Source of the DNA: Enterococcus lactis
GTDB taxonomy: Bacteria > Bacillota > Bacilli > Lactobacillales > Enterococcaceae
Reading direction: 5' to 3'
Assembly: GCF_015751045.1 (NCBI RefSeq)
Contig: NZ_BNJW01000008.1
Location: forward strand, 48,131 to 112,130
Length of the DNA: 64,000 nucleotides
Shown piece by piece: positions 31,457-41,010 of the stretch. Position 1 is the first letter of the stretch. Every line of letters begins with the position of its first letter. The position numbers and the translations under genes are program-made. Below the pieces are notes generated by a model. The model was not told where the DNA came from and ran no database searches. It saw only the letters and a program-made list of their open reading frames with translations.

Positions 31457-32266
31457 TTAAATCGAAAATAGCTCAGTTGCTTCATCTGGATCTGTATCAT
31501 AGATTTCAAAATCATGTCCAACGCCAAAATCTTTTTCTTTCAAAACATTTTCCATCGTTAAATGAGCGAGTTCTTTCATATTGTTTTCCTTGCTAAGATG
31601 ACCAAGATAGATCCGTTTGGTCCGATTACCGATCACATCAGTCATGACAAGTGCACCATCTTCGTTGGAAAGATGCCCTCTATCTCCTAAAATACGCTGT
31701 TTTAGATTCCACGGATAAGGCCCCATGCGTAACATCTCAAGATCATGGTTACTTTCCATCAAATAACCATCGGCATTTTCAATGACACCTCGCATGTAAT
31801 CACTGCAGTATCCGGTATCCGTCAACATGACGAATGAACGGTTTTCTTTATGGAAACGATAAAATTGCGGAGCTGCTGCGTCATGGGAGACGCCGAAACT
31901 CTCAATATCGATATCGCCGAATGTTCTTACTTTTCCCATCTCAAATAGATGTTTTTGTTCCACTGGTACATTCCCAATCAGCGGCTCCATCGCTTCCCAA
32001 GTCTGCTGATTGGCAAAAACATCCAAATGATACTTACGAGCCAAGACACCCACACCATGTATATGGTCTCGATGTTCATGCGTCACAAGTATTCCATCTA
32101 ATTGGTCCGGTGTCCGATCAATTTGAGCCATCAAGGAAGTGATTTTTTTACCGCTAAGTCCTGCATCGACCAAAAGCCGTTTTTTTTCACTTTCGATATA
32201 AAGTGAATTACCCGAACTTCCACTTGCTAGGATACTGATTTTAAAAGCTGTTTTTTCTTCAGCCAT
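31457..32266 (-). CDS. yycJ: YycJ/WalJ metallo-beta-lactamase-fold protein
   Basis: A 269-residue MBL-fold hydrolase; the zinc ligand motif THEHRDH is near 62-68, with a further Asp in LTDTGYCSD. It is the last gene of the WalRK operon, its standard place in Firmicutes. In Bacillus the YycJ group has exonuclease activity linked to mismatch repair; the enterococcal role is inferred from that. Confidence 0.95.
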   Translation of the reverse strand: MAEEKTAFKISILASGSSGNSLYIESEKKRLLVDAGLSGKKITSLMAQIDRTPDQLDGILVTHEHRDHIHGVGVLARKYHLDVFANQQTWEAMEPLIGNVPVEQKHLFEMGKVRTFGDIDIESFGVSHDAAAPQFYRFHKENRSFVMLTDTGYCSDYMRGVIENADGYLMESNHDLEMLRMGPYPWNLKQRILGDRGHLSNEDGALVMTDVIGNRTKRIYLGHLSKENNMKELAHLTMENVLKEKDFGVGHDFEIYDTDPDEATELFSI

Positions 32267-32320
32267 TTGACTCCTACTTCCCTTCTTACTTTGTAAACTT
32301 TTTTCATTATACTCGCTTTT

Positions 32321-33190
32321 TTATTGATCTTCCACTTTTGGTACAGTGTTGTTTGTCACGATCGTATTGCTGAAAGCGTTGACGCTCTCGATTTGAACCA
32401 CTTTATCACTTGTTTCGATCGCTACATGCCAAACAGGAACATACACATTTTTTTCCCGGACTTTCAGAATACAGGAATAAGCTAGTTGACGCCATAAGAT
32501 TTTTGATCCTCTTGGTATTTTGTTATTGATGTACAATGTATTGATTGCTTCCTCTTCTGTATACAGTTCCGTCTTTTCACGCAGCTGCTCGATATCAGAT
32601 AAATGCGTCTGCATGTATTTCGTGATACTATAATCGTTATCGTTTTTTTCTAAAGAAAGAACGATTTTTGCTGTATCATCATTGAACGGAATACCTTCAT
32701 ACTCTTGGCTTGCTTGGATTTCTAGTGGTTCTTCTTCTAAATGAGAAAAGTTTTTCGTATACACATACTCATTACCGAACAAAATATTGTCTTTGTTAGC
32801 TAAAAAATCTTCCAAAGAACTGCTGATCTTATCTGGATCAATCACGTTCTTTTCAGATTCTGAGCTGGATAAGGATTTTGTCAAAACATCGCCGTCTAAA
32901 AACACGCCACTTTCCAACAATCCGCTTTTACCAGCCTTGCGATAATTTGCTAATGAAGTGCTAAGATTGGTCTGTTCCGCGCTAAGATAATAGCCTTGCT
33001 TGCTCTCAGAAGAAATCTTCCCCGTATAAGTGATATCGTCACTAGCCAGACGTTGTTGGATGGATTCAGTCTGATCAGAACGAATAACATTGTTTTCTTG
33101 GTATACCGCATCATGATAACTGCTGAATAAAAACACATTCAACCCTAAAAAAGCGACGAAAAATATCCATTCGATTTTTTTAAAATCCAA
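32321..33190 (-). CDS. yycI: YycI, WalK regulatory membrane protein
   Basis: A 289-residue protein with one N-terminal membrane helix (IEWIFFVAFLGLNVFLFSSY) and an extracellular domain of YycI type. With YycH it contacts and modulates the WalK sensor. The start is TTG at 33190, with GGAGG eight bases upstream and directly next to the yycH stop, implying coupled translation. Confidence 0.92.
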   Translation of the reverse strand: MDFKKIEWIFFVAFLGLNVFLFSSYHDAVYQENNVIRSDQTESIQQRLASDDITYTGKISSESKQGYYLSAEQTNLSTSLANYRKAGKSGLLESGVFLDGDVLTKSLSSSESEKNVIDPDKISSSLEDFLANKDNILFGNEYVYTKNFSHLEEEPLEIQASQEYEGIPFNDDTAKIVLSLEKNDNDYSITKYMQTHLSDIEQLREKTELYTEEEAINTLYINNKIPRGSKILWRQLAYSCILKVREKNVYVPVWHVAIETSDKVVQIESVNAFSNTIVTNNTVPKVEDQ

Positions 33191-34507
33191 TTAATTCGCC
33201 TCCAATCCAGGTAATTTTTCCAGAAGGTCGTTAGCTGAATACCAGTTATCTTCATATTTCACATACCATTCAGGTAAGAGATCAACGACGCGATTCGTTT
33301 CTTTAACATTTTGCCATGTATAGCCAACGATTACTGAACCAATCTTGTTGCTATCTGCTCCCTTAGCTTCCAGCTGCTGGATGATTTCATTCGTACTTGC
33401 AAGTTCTACTTCTTCATCTGACGGTATCGGTACTTGAATCGTATTCAAACTGGTTTGAATATTCACTTGCACCGAACCGTTCGTTTCACCGCCAACTTCC
33501 ACACCAATCTGTCCTCTGCTGTCCGTCCCAAAAACCGGGAAGCCTTCCACGAAGATCCGGTAATCGATGGTATTGTCACTGCGGTCAAAATATCTGAGAT
33601 TCCCTAAAGAACTGCCTAATTTGCTAATATAGGGAAAACTTTCAGAAAATACACTAGCATTTTCTTTTTTCTCTGGCAGCTCTCCTCGAAAATCAACTAC
33701 TTGCGTTTCCGAATGGATAGACATCGTTTCATTCCCACCGTAAAAAATCAATTCATTGCTTTCATCATTATTCTTCACGCTATCTGGTTTCTGGAAAAAA
33801 GCATTTCTAAAAAGTGTATAGGGTTGCTGCGAAAGGATATAGCTGTACTTTTTCAACTTGATTGAATGTTTCGTAGCATATTGGGTGTCGATCGTCGACG
33901 GTTCTGTTGACATTTCTGTCCATTTCGTGTCGTTTGCTGTTAATTCTTTGTTGATATCCTCCCAATTCAACGAAATATTCGCTTCATATACAAGGTGGTT
34001 CGAATAATTCAAAAATCGGATTTTTTTGTTTTCTTGATCGAATTGTATTCTAGTAAAATACATATTTTCGCTTTCTTTTGCCAAATTCGAGACGTCTACA
34101 TCTAAATCAAATGCTTCCTTATATTCTCTTAGCAAAAAAGGCGCATTATAGGCCAACTCGAAACCAGATGTCAGGTTTTTCACTTGTTCGAATTGTGATT
34201 CATCTCCCGAAACGACTTCAGAAAGTTTCCCGAATCTTGCTTTATCGATGATCAATTGCAATCGGTACACGAGATTTTCACTGTTGGTTTCTTGGATCGT
34301 TCCCGAATGGTGCCACGTGACATGAAGCGGAAGAAAAACTTCAGAAGTTTTCCGACTGCTTTGAGACTCGATCATTTGAGTGTTTGTCTCATCGACGCTG
34401 ATCGAACTTTTCCCTGCTGGACTCAGCCAGATGGCATAAGAGAAATATAAACTTAATGCAACCATCAAAATAAGTCCTACGCGAACGACTTTTTCAGAAA
34501 TTCTCAT
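33191..34507 (-). CDS. yycH: YycH, WalK regulatory membrane protein
   Basis: A protein of about 438 residues with one N-terminal membrane helix and a large extracellular YycH domain. Together with YycI it tunes WalK activity. Its reading frame overlaps the end of walK by a few bases; start ATG 34507 is preferred because GAGGAGG lies about ten bases before it, while ATG 34516 is too close. Order walR-walK-yycH-yycI-yycJ is conserved in Firmicutes. Confidence 0.93.
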   Translation of the reverse strand: MRISEKVVRVGLILMVALSLYFSYAIWLSPAGKSSISVDETNTQMIESQSSRKTSEVFLPLHVTWHHSGTIQETNSENLVYRLQLIIDKARFGKLSEVVSGDESQFEQVKNLTSGFELAYNAPFLLREYKEAFDLDVDVSNLAKESENMYFTRIQFDQENKKIRFLNYSNHLVYEANISLNWEDINKELTANDTKWTEMSTEPSTIDTQYATKHSIKLKKYSYILSQQPYTLFRNAFFQKPDSVKNNDESNELIFYGGNETMSIHSETQVVDFRGELPEKKENASVFSESFPYISKLGSSLGNLRYFDRSDNTIDYRIFVEGFPVFGTDSRGQIGVEVGGETNGSVQVNIQTSLNTIQVPIPSDEEVELASTNEIIQQLEAKGADSNKIGSVIVGYTWQNVKETNRVVDLLPEWYVKYEDNWYSANDLLEKLPGLEAN

Positions 34508-36339
34508 TCCCACCATTCCTCCTCATAAGGTTCGTATGGCAGCGAGATATAAAAAGTCGATCCTTTTCCTTCCTTGCTCTCTGCCCAAATCGCGCCTCGG
34601 TGCGCCTTGATTACTTCTCTAGAAATAGCTAATCCAAGTCCTGTCCCACCTTGTGCTCTAGCACGTGCTTTATCTACTCGATAAAATCGTTCGAACACTC
34701 GGTTCAGATCTTTTTTAGGAATCCCCAATCCTTGGTCGGTAATACTTAAAATCACGTTATTATGCGTTTCTAATAAGCGACAGGTGATCGTTCCCCCATC
34801 TGGTGAATACTTGATCGCGTTATTCATGATATTATCGACTACTTGGATGATTTTATCTGTATCTACTTCGACCCAAAGATCTCTTTGCGTGAATTCGCGA
34901 CGGATCTTATAATTTTTTTCTTGGTTTCCCACCATCATATCAAAACGGTCAAGAACAAAATTCACTAACTCGTTAAAATTGACATACTCTAATTGAAGCT
35001 GGGTATTTCCTGTATCCATGCGAGATAGATTCAGAAGATCATTGATCATTCGAATCATCCGATCTGTTTCATCCAATGTTACTTTCAAAAAATTTGGTGC
35101 TACTTCTTCGTCTTTCCATGCACCTTCGCTCAATGCTTCGATATAACTGCGCATGCTTGTCAGTGGTGTACGAAGCTCATGGGAAACATTAGAAACGAAT
35201 TCACGGCGTTCCCGTTCTGTTTTTTCTTGTTCTGTCACATCATGCAAGACAGCTACTAATCCGCTGATAAAACCTGATTCGCGACGGATCATGGAAAAGT
35301 CTACTCGTAAGATCATCTGATCGCTCTCCAATGTACTGGTTGAACGGTCAAGTACCATTTCGTTTGGATCTTCTAATAATTTACGCAAGGTATATTCTTC
35401 TTCGATATCCAAAAGTGTCAAAATCGATTGTCCAATTGCTTCCTCATTTTTGACATCTAGCAAGGAAACAGCCATATCATTGATCGTAATGACTTTCCCC
35501 CTGCGGTCTGTCGCGATGACGCCGTCTGTCATATGAGACAGCACGCTATCCAACCGATTGCGTTCAGCTTCCATTGTATCTTGAGCTTCTTCGATACGTT
35601 CAGCTAACTGATTGAAGGTATCAGCCAACTGCCCTAGTTCATCTTGTCCATGCACTTTGACTTTCCGGCTGTAGTCTCCTCTGGCGATTCGAATGGCTTG
35701 TTCTCTCATTTCACCGATTGGCTGAGTAATCGAACGAGCAACTAAAACGGAGACGATCATTGAGATAAACGCAGCAATCAGTGAGGCAGTAAAGAAAATG
35801 ACTGCTGTATTATTGATCTCCGAATATTTTTGTTCGATATTACTTTTGACGTAAAGAGCCCCGATAACGGCATCGCCGGTCGGGGACAGGATCGGTTGAA
35901 CATTGATATTCACCCGTTTATCGTCGTTATCTAAAGCAACATACCGTTTAGTTGTGAAATCATTGATATCGACATAATCATTTTTCTTTCCCACAGCGCT
36001 TTGTTCATTGACATCAGTTGTTCCTCGGATGATCCCTTTTTCGTCAACGACCCGTATTTCGATGATATCGCTAGTCGCACTGTTTTCAATGAATCTCTTG
36101 ATATTCGCATTTACCTCTTCGTCATCTACGTTATCTTTTCGATTTAATTCCGGACTGATTGTCGTCGCTAATGATTCCACCGTTTGATTCATATCTTTAA
36201 TAAATGTATTGATCGTGGAACGTTCCAATCCACGTATAAAATAGGCGCCAATAATTTCGATCGAGATCAATAAAATCAAAATAAAAGTAATAGCGATCTT
36301 AAAATTGACTGATCGAAAAAAGCGGACTTTTCTTTTCAT
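34504..36339 (-). CDS. walK: WalK (VicK) sensor histidine kinase
   Basis: Essential cell-wall sensor kinase of 611 residues. In order: TM1 (about 15-35), extracellular Cache/PAS-like domain, TM2 (about 185-205), HAMP (VARSITQPIGEMREQA), PAS (about 265-370), HisKA with SHELRTPLTSM holding the phosphorylated His, and HATPase with N-box DNIMNNAIKYS and GLGLAISR. Start ATG 36339 follows AGGAG, four bases after the walR stop. Confidence 0.98.
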   Translation of the reverse strand: MKRKVRFFRSVNFKIAITFILILLISIEIIGAYFIRGLERSTINTFIKDMNQTVESLATTISPELNRKDNVDDEEVNANIKRFIENSATSDIIEIRVVDEKGIIRGTTDVNEQSAVGKKNDYVDINDFTTKRYVALDNDDKRVNINVQPILSPTGDAVIGALYVKSNIEQKYSEINNTAVIFFTASLIAAFISMIVSVLVARSITQPIGEMREQAIRIARGDYSRKVKVHGQDELGQLADTFNQLAERIEEAQDTMEAERNRLDSVLSHMTDGVIATDRRGKVITINDMAVSLLDVKNEEAIGQSILTLLDIEEEYTLRKLLEDPNEMVLDRSTSTLESDQMILRVDFSMIRRESGFISGLVAVLHDVTEQEKTERERREFVSNVSHELRTPLTSMRSYIEALSEGAWKDEEVAPNFLKVTLDETDRMIRMINDLLNLSRMDTGNTQLQLEYVNFNELVNFVLDRFDMMVGNQEKNYKIRREFTQRDLWVEVDTDKIIQVVDNIMNNAIKYSPDGGTITCRLLETHNNVILSITDQGLGIPKKDLNRVFERFYRVDKARARAQGGTGLGLAISREVIKAHRGAIWAESKEGKGSTFYISLPYEPYEEEWWE

Positions 36340-36343
36340 CCAA

Positions 36344-37048
36344 TTACTCCTGTTCTGGGTTACGCAAATAGTAACCGACACCACGACGTGTCACTAAATA
36401 ATTTGGATGGCTTGGATTATCTTCGATCTTCTCGCGCAACCGACGTACAGTTACATCCACTGTTCGTACATCTCCAAAATAATCATAGCCCCAAACCGTT
36501 TGTAATAAATGTTCTCTTGTCATCACTTGCCCAAGGTGCTTCGCCAAGTAAAAGAGTAGTTCGAATTCACGATGTGTCAACTCGATTGTTTCTCCTCGTT
36601 TCGTCACCATGTAAGCTTCTGGATGGATGGTCAAATCACCAATCGTCAATTCCGCAGGAGCCGCATCTTCTGGTTCCCTCGTAGCCGTGGCACCACGACG
36701 AAGATTCGCTTTGACCCTTGCCACTAATTCTCGATTGGAAAATGGCTTAGTCACGTAGTCATCCGCGCCTAATTCTAAGCCTAGGACTTTATCAATTTCA
36801 GAATCTTTGGCTGTTACCATAATGATTGGCATGTCATACGTTTTGCGTACCTCACGAGCCACTTCTAAGCCGTCCATTTTAGGTAGCATCAAATCAAGTA
36901 AAATCAAATCAGGTTCTACCTCAGCAACTTTTTCCAAGGCTTCTTCCCCATCATATGCAGTATAAACATCATAGCCTTCTTTGGCTAAATTGAATTTGAC
37001 GATATCCGAAATCGGCTTCTCATCATCGACAACTAAAACTTTTTTCAT
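36344..37048 (-). CDS. walR: WalR (VicR) response regulator
   Basis: Essential OmpR-type regulator of cell-wall metabolism, 234 residues. The receiver domain (1-115) has DDEKP and the phosphorylated Asp in LILLDLMLP (Asp53), with TKPFSNREL. The winged helix (about 130-230) ends [20 protein letters not shown] ... RGVGYYL. The start at ATG 37048 follows AGAGGTGG. A minus-strand TATAAT lies at 37088-37093 as the likely -10 box. Confidence 0.98.
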   Translation of the reverse strand: MKKVLVVDDEKPISDIVKFNLAKEGYDVYTAYDGEEALEKVAEVEPDLILLDLMLPKMDGLEVAREVRKTYDMPIIMVTAKDSEIDKVLGLELGADDYVTKPFSNRELVARVKANLRRGATATREPEDAAPAELTIGDLTIHPEAYMVTKRGETIELTHREFELLFYLAKHLGQVMTREHLLQTVWGYDYFGDVRTVDVTVRRLREKIEDNPSHPNYLVTRRGVGYYLRNPEQE

Positions 37049-37189
37049 AAAGAGCCACCTCTTATATATTATTGTCACACCTTTTCATTATACCGTATTT
37101 CTGGTTTTGTTTCATCTTTGCCTATAAAACAAAAGAGAAAATTAACATGGGAGTGCAAAATACTTTCTTTTTTTGTTCTAACTTCAATA

Positions 37190-37234
37190 AAAAAAGGAAA
37201 ACACTGATTTTCACCTCATTGTTTTCCTTTTTTT
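37190..37234 (-). terminator. terminator of the DUF1836-degV operon
   Basis: AAAAAAAGGAAAAC / GTTTTCCTTTTTTT stem ending just before the degV stop codon region. Confidence 0.85.
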
Positions 37235-37237
37235 GAT

Positions 37238-38098
37238 TTATCCTTCTAAAACTTGTACACCGACACCTAATAATCCCGGACCAGTATGGACTACTAATGC
37301 CGGAGAAATTTGACCAAAGTAGATTTGGTTTGCTTGTGGAAACTCTCTTTTGAGCCTCGCTTCCATTTCAATCGCTTCTTCTTTCGCATCACCGTGGGCA
37401 ACGGCTAAGTTAAAAACCTTGGCATTGCCGACTTTTTCTTTGACATAAGCAACCGTCTTATCCAAACTTTTTTTACGCCCTCTAGCTTTTCCTACTGTGT
37501 AATAGATTCCTTCATCATTACAGGAGATGATCGGGTTAAGCTTTAAAGCGGTTCCTAAAATAGAAGCAACCAAACCAATCCGTCCACCTTTTTGGAGATA
37601 TTCCAATGTCGCAACATTAAAGAAAACTTTTGTTCTTTCGACTAATTCATTCAAATTACTGATCAGCTGATTCCACTCGACACCGTCTTCTAGCCATTTC
37701 GCTGCTTGTATTGCAGAAAAACCCGCACCAATACCGATATTTTTCGTATCTAGTACATACGCTTCTAGTTCTTCTTGCTGTTCTGCAATCAAACGAACCA
37801 CGTTATACGTCCCGCTCAATCCGCTGGAAATCGTTACCGCAAGTACTTTTTCATAACCATCTTTTTTGATTTGCTCAAAGATTTCTGTGATCGACTCACC
37901 ATCAGGCAAAGATGTACCTGGAATTTCCTCTGGCAAACGTTGATAGATTTCTTCAGGTGTAATATCTATTTTATCTGTATATACCTGATCTTTATAAATA
38001 ATTTTCAAAGGAATCATGTACATCTCATATTTTTTTATCAATTCTTCTGGCACATCCGTACCAGAATCTACTAAAATCGCGATTTTATCATTTTTCAT
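37238..38098 (-). CDS. DegV-family fatty-acid-binding protein
   Basis: A 286-residue cytoplasmic protein of the DegV family. It starts with KIAILVDSGTDVPEEL, includes TSLPDGESITEIFEQIKKDGYEKVLAVTISSGLSGTY, and has GGRIGLVASILGTALKLNPII. Family members bind a fatty acid and some present it to fatty-acid kinase FakA (FakB role). It overlaps the DUF1836 gene by 11 bases and is translated from the same message. Confidence 0.93.
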   Translation of the reverse strand: MKNDKIAILVDSGTDVPEELIKKYEMYMIPLKIIYKDQVYTDKIDITPEEIYQRLPEEIPGTSLPDGESITEIFEQIKKDGYEKVLAVTISSGLSGTYNVVRLIAEQQEELEAYVLDTKNIGIGAGFSAIQAAKWLEDGVEWNQLISNLNELVERTKVFFNVATLEYLQKGGRIGLVASILGTALKLNPIISCNDEGIYYTVGKARGRKKSLDKTVAYVKEKVGNAKVFNLAVAHGDAKEEAIEMEARLKREFPQANQIYFGQISPALVVHTGPGLLGVGVQVLEG

Positions 38099-38654
38099 TT
38101 GTTTTCTCCTCTTTTAAGTATTCGGTTTCTAGAACAATCGTTTTTTCCGCAAGAAGTTTCATTGCAAACGATAAAGTTGCTGCTCTTACAGCAATATATT
38201 CTACAGGGGTCGCCTGGTCGAATTTTTGGGGATGGGATTTGCCTTGTGCTAATTGGCTGACCATCCATACAGCTGCTTCTTGTTCATCACAGAATAGATT
38301 ATAAGCTTCACGAATCCCCACTGTTTTTCCTTGGAATAATATTCCTTCTTTGATTTCAGGAATAGTCAATACTTGTTTCAATGTAGTGATTGCAAGTAAA
38401 AATGCTACATGTTCTTTATTGTATCTTTTTTTAACTGGTGCTGGTATCAAACCCAGTTTAACGTAGTTGTTTACCATAGAGGAGGTCAGCAATGGATGCT
38501 TTTCTCCTTGTATCACAGGTGAAAGATAACGATCAACTAACGTTCTGACTTGATCCATATAAAGTTCTAGGTCGGGGAGCTCTTCCCAGTGAGGCAGACG
38601 GAATGTTTCCAGTTCTTTTCCCCACTCCATTAATTGCTGACGCATTTTTTCCAT
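38088..38654 (-). CDS. DUF1836 protein, putative HTH regulator
   Basis: A 188-residue protein of the DUF1836 family. The region LLTSSMVNNYVKLGLIPAPVKKRYNKEHVAFLLAITTLKQVL reads like a MerR-type helix-turn-helix followed by a helical domain. Pairing with degV is common in lactic acid bacteria. ATG 38654 follows AAAGGAGCG. A palindrome next to its promoter suggests autoregulation. Confidence 0.85.
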   Translation of the reverse strand: MEKMRQQLMEWGKELETFRLPHWEELPDLELYMDQVRTLVDRYLSPVIQGEKHPLLTSSMVNNYVKLGLIPAPVKKRYNKEHVAFLLAITTLKQVLTIPEIKEGILFQGKTVGIREAYNLFCDEQEAAVWMVSQLAQGKSHPQKFDQATPVEYIAVRAATLSFAMKLLAEKTIVLETEYLKEEKTNEK

Positions 38655-38684
38655 CGTAATCGCTCCTTTTTTCATTTCATTAAC

Positions 38685-38713
38685 ATGATACCAAAGTTAC
38701 CATAAACATTCAA
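38685..38713 (-). promoter_or_regulatory. promoter of DUF1836-degV
   Basis: Minus strand: -35 TTGAAT (38708-38713), 17-base spacer, -10 TATCAT (38685-38690). Confidence 0.65.
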
Positions 38714-38732
38714 TCTAGTTATTTGAACTAGA
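38714..38732. promoter_or_regulatory. palindrome abutting the DUF1836 promoter
   Basis: TCTAGTT, five bases, AACTAGA, perfectly symmetric and directly upstream of the -35 box. Candidate operator for the DUF1836 HTH protein; that link is inference. Confidence 0.5.
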
Positions 38733-38767
38733 TGATTTAATTAATGGAATTTTATAAAAGCAAAAAA

Positions 38768-38790
38768 ACAAGAAGGCCAAGCCTTCTTGT
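38768..38790 (-). terminator. terminator of an unseen minus-strand transcript
   Basis: Perfect ten-base stem ACAAGAAGGC / GCCTTCTTGT followed on the minus strand by seven T. No minus-strand gene lies between it and the tRNA, so it would end a noncoding RNA running opposite the micro-gene at 38847. Confidence 0.75.
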
Positions 38791-38813
38791 CTTTTATCGT
38801 TAAGAACAGGAGA

Positions 38814-38833
38814 CCCGCCGGGGAGACGGCGGG
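38814..38833. promoter_or_regulatory. G+C-rich hairpin just upstream of a micro-gene
   Basis: CCCGCCG, six bases, CGGCGGG: a very stable stem that ends one base before the AAAGGAG ribosome binding site of the 25-codon ORF. Strong contrast with the A+T-rich surroundings. Confidence 0.75.
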
Positions 38834-38846
38834 AAAGGAGTAAAAA

Positions 38847-38924
38847 ATGAAAAAAGTGTTAGGGTTTGTTCTCTTGCAAGAACTTTGTTTGTTGGTATGC
38901 TTATATAATAACGAGCAAATGTGA
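38847..38924 (+). CDS. candidate 25-residue hydrophobic peptide, type I toxin-like
   Basis: An AAAGGAG site seven bases before ATG leads a 25-codon frame: M-K-K, then a hydrophobic core FVLLQELCLLVCLY, and a short polar end. A very stable hairpin precedes the ribosome binding site, and a minus-strand terminator just upstream suggests an antisense RNA. These are the parts of type I toxin-antitoxin loci, but I do not recognise the peptide family. It may also be a chance ORF. Confidence 0.45.
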   Translation: MKKVLGFVLLQELCLLVCLYNNEQM

Positions 38925-38987
38925 ATAATCTATGAATGATTTCCTATAAGGAAGTAAAGATTTTTCTGATTTTCTTTAAATGTAGTC

Positions 38988-39016
38988 TTGCATTTTAAAA
39001 TTCTTAGTGCTACTAT
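38988..39016 (+). promoter_or_regulatory. tRNA-Lys promoter
   Basis: -35 TTGCAT (38988-38993), 17-base spacer, -10 TACTAT (39011-39016), 19 bases before the tRNA. Confidence 0.65.
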
Positions 39017-39035
39017 TATTAAGTACTTTTTGTAT

Positions 39036-39108
<73 letters not shown>

Positions 39109-39125
39109 TTGGGTGCCAAACCCAC

Positions 39126-39188
39126 GAGAATGGTAGTTTGTCGGCGTCTTCGGACGTTTCGAAGACGAACTGCGCATTCTCTTTTTTT
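39126..39188 (+). terminator. long hairpin terminator after tRNA-Lys
   Basis: GAGAATG (39126) pairs with CATTCTC (39175), inner AGTT / AACT and CGTCTTCG / CGAAGACG, then seven T. It is about 56 bases of near-complete pairing, unusually large for a tRNA terminator. Confidence 0.8.
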
Positions 39189-39211
39189 ATAGGCAAAAAA
39201 AGAGACAGACG

Positions 39212-39264
39212 AATATGGAGCTTCCAAAACTGGATTTTTGATCCAATTTTGGAAGCTCCATTTA
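39212..39264 (-). terminator. terminator of the opuA operon
   Basis: ATGGAGCTTCC / GGAAGCTCCAT with inner AAAA / TTTT and TGGAT / ATCCA; it follows the opuAB stop on the minus strand. Confidence 0.8.
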
Positions 39265-39282
39265 TTTTGTTTCCGTTTTTTT

Positions 39283-41010
39283 TTATTTTTTCCAGCTTTC
39301 GACTAATTCTTGGTTCTCTTTGATCCATTCTTTTGCCGCTTGCTGTGGATCTTTTCCATTGTTGATTTCCAACATGACTTTTTCCATATCTTTTTCTGAC
39401 CAATGGAAATTGTCTAATACTTTATAAGCTTCTGGCTGGTCTTCTTTCAATCCTTTTCGAACCATCGTATGGATCTGCTCTTCGCTTCCCATTCCGTTTT
39501 CAGGATCTTCCAAGTATTTCAGATCATATTTGGCAAACATCCAATGAGGTGTCCATCCTGTAACTACAATTGGTTCGTGTTTTTTGATTGCTTGTCCTAG
39601 TGCAACGGTCATTGCTCCTGAAGAAGATGTCTCGACTTTCCAGTCTTTCAAGTTGTCATATTTTTGGATCGTGTTTTCAGCAGCCGTAACTACACCAGCT
39701 CCTGGCTCAATTCCTATAATTTTCTTACCTGCCTGATCGGTTAACTCATCGATCGAATTTACATCCATGTAGGCTGGTACTGCTAAACCGACTTTTGCTC
39801 CTGTCAAATTGGCACCTAGGTCTTCGACTTGATCTTTATATTGTGCATACTGTGAACCATGAGTTTTAGGTAGCCAAGCTGAAACCATGGCATCTGACTC
39901 GCCATTTGAAACAGATTTCCACATGATTGAATTATCTAGCGGTGTCATCGTTACATCATAGCCCATTTGTTTCAATACTTCACCGACTACATTTGTTGAA
40001 GCAACTTCTGTATCCCATTCGACATAAGACAAGTTGATACGTTTTGTTTCTTTGGCAGAAGAAAAACTTCCTATACCAATCGCACCTAAGATCACTACTA
40101 CTACAGCACCAATGATCAATCCTTGACGTTTTTTACTTTTTTGTGTTGCAGCTCCTGCAACTTTCTTATTGTTCGGCTGATTCAAATGCTGGGTAAAACG
40201 GTCAATGATGATTGCTAAGATAACTAATGCAACCCCGTTGACAAATCCATTCCCGACTTGTGCTCTTTGTAAAGCGGACAATACTCCCCGTCCTAAGCCG
40301 GGTGCACCGATCATAGAGGCAATAACGACCATTGAAAGTGACAGCATCGTTGTTTGATTGATCCCTGCCATGATCGTACTTTTAGCTAAAGGCAATTCTA
40401 GTTTGAATAGTTTTTGACGACTTGTGCTCCCGAATGAATCAGAAGCTTCTACTAACTCTTTCGGTACTTGTCGAATCCCTAAATTCGTAAAACGAACGGT
40501 TGGTGGCAAAGCAAAGATGACTGAGGCAAATACCCCTGGCACCATCCCGATACCGAAAAATGCAACTGCTGGAATCAAATAAACGAATCCTGGCATCGTC
40601 TGCATAAAGTCAAGGATTGGCTTGATGATGCTTTGAGCTTTACTGCTTTTTGCCATCAAGATCCCTAACGGTACACCTATGATGATGGAGATCACACTAG
40701 ATAAAAGAACAAGTGTGACAGTATTCATCAAGTCATTCCATAGACCTTGGTTATAAATAAACCATAGACCAATCAATGTGAACAACGTAAGTCCTGGACG
40801 TTTCTTAGAAATAAAGAAAGCTGCTATCGTCAATAACAAGATAAACAAAGGCGCTGGGATCACTAACAGTAAATTTGTAATCCCAGACATCACTGCCTGT
40901 CCGATCGTTTGTAAAAATGAAAATAGGCCAGAAAAAGTTGTCGTAAACCATTCTGTGATATTTTCTACCCAGTTTGCCACTGGTAATTGATAGTTTAATA
41001 GATTATTCAT
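39283..41010 (-). CDS. opuAB: glycine betaine ABC transporter, permease-binding protein fusion
   Basis: A 575-residue fusion importing compatible solutes during osmotic stress. The N-terminal 290 residues are an OpuAB/ProW-type permease with five or more helices and the EAA loop [25 protein letters not shown]. The C-terminal 250 residues are an OpuAC-type binding domain ([30 protein letters not shown], aromatic cage Trp in SAWLPKTHG and TGWTPHWMF). This permease-receptor fusion is the lactococcal OpuA/BusA design. Start ATG 41010 follows GAGGTG and overlaps the end of the ATPase gene. Confidence 0.94.
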   Translation of the reverse strand: MNNLLNYQLPVANWVENITEWFTTTFSGLFSFLQTIGQAVMSGITNLLLVIPAPLFILLLTIAAFFISKKRPGLTLFTLIGLWFIYNQGLWNDLMNTVTLVLLSSVISIIIGVPLGILMAKSSKAQSIIKPILDFMQTMPGFVYLIPAVAFFGIGMVPGVFASVIFALPPTVRFTNLGIRQVPKELVEASDSFGSTSRQKLFKLELPLAKSTIMAGINQTTMLSLSMVVIASMIGAPGLGRGVLSALQRAQVGNGFVNGVALVILAIIIDRFTQHLNQPNNKKVAGAATQKSKKRQGLIIGAVVVVILGAIGIGSFSSAKETKRINLSYVEWDTEVASTNVVGEVLKQMGYDVTMTPLDNSIMWKSVSNGESDAMVSAWLPKTHGSQYAQYKDQVEDLGANLTGAKVGLAVPAYMDVNSIDELTDQAGKKIIGIEPGAGVVTAAENTIQKYDNLKDWKVETSSSGAMTVALGQAIKKHEPIVVTGWTPHWMFAKYDLKYLEDPENGMGSEEQIHTMVRKGLKEDQPEAYKVLDNFHWSEKDMEKVMLEINNGKDPQQAAKEWIKENQELVESWKK

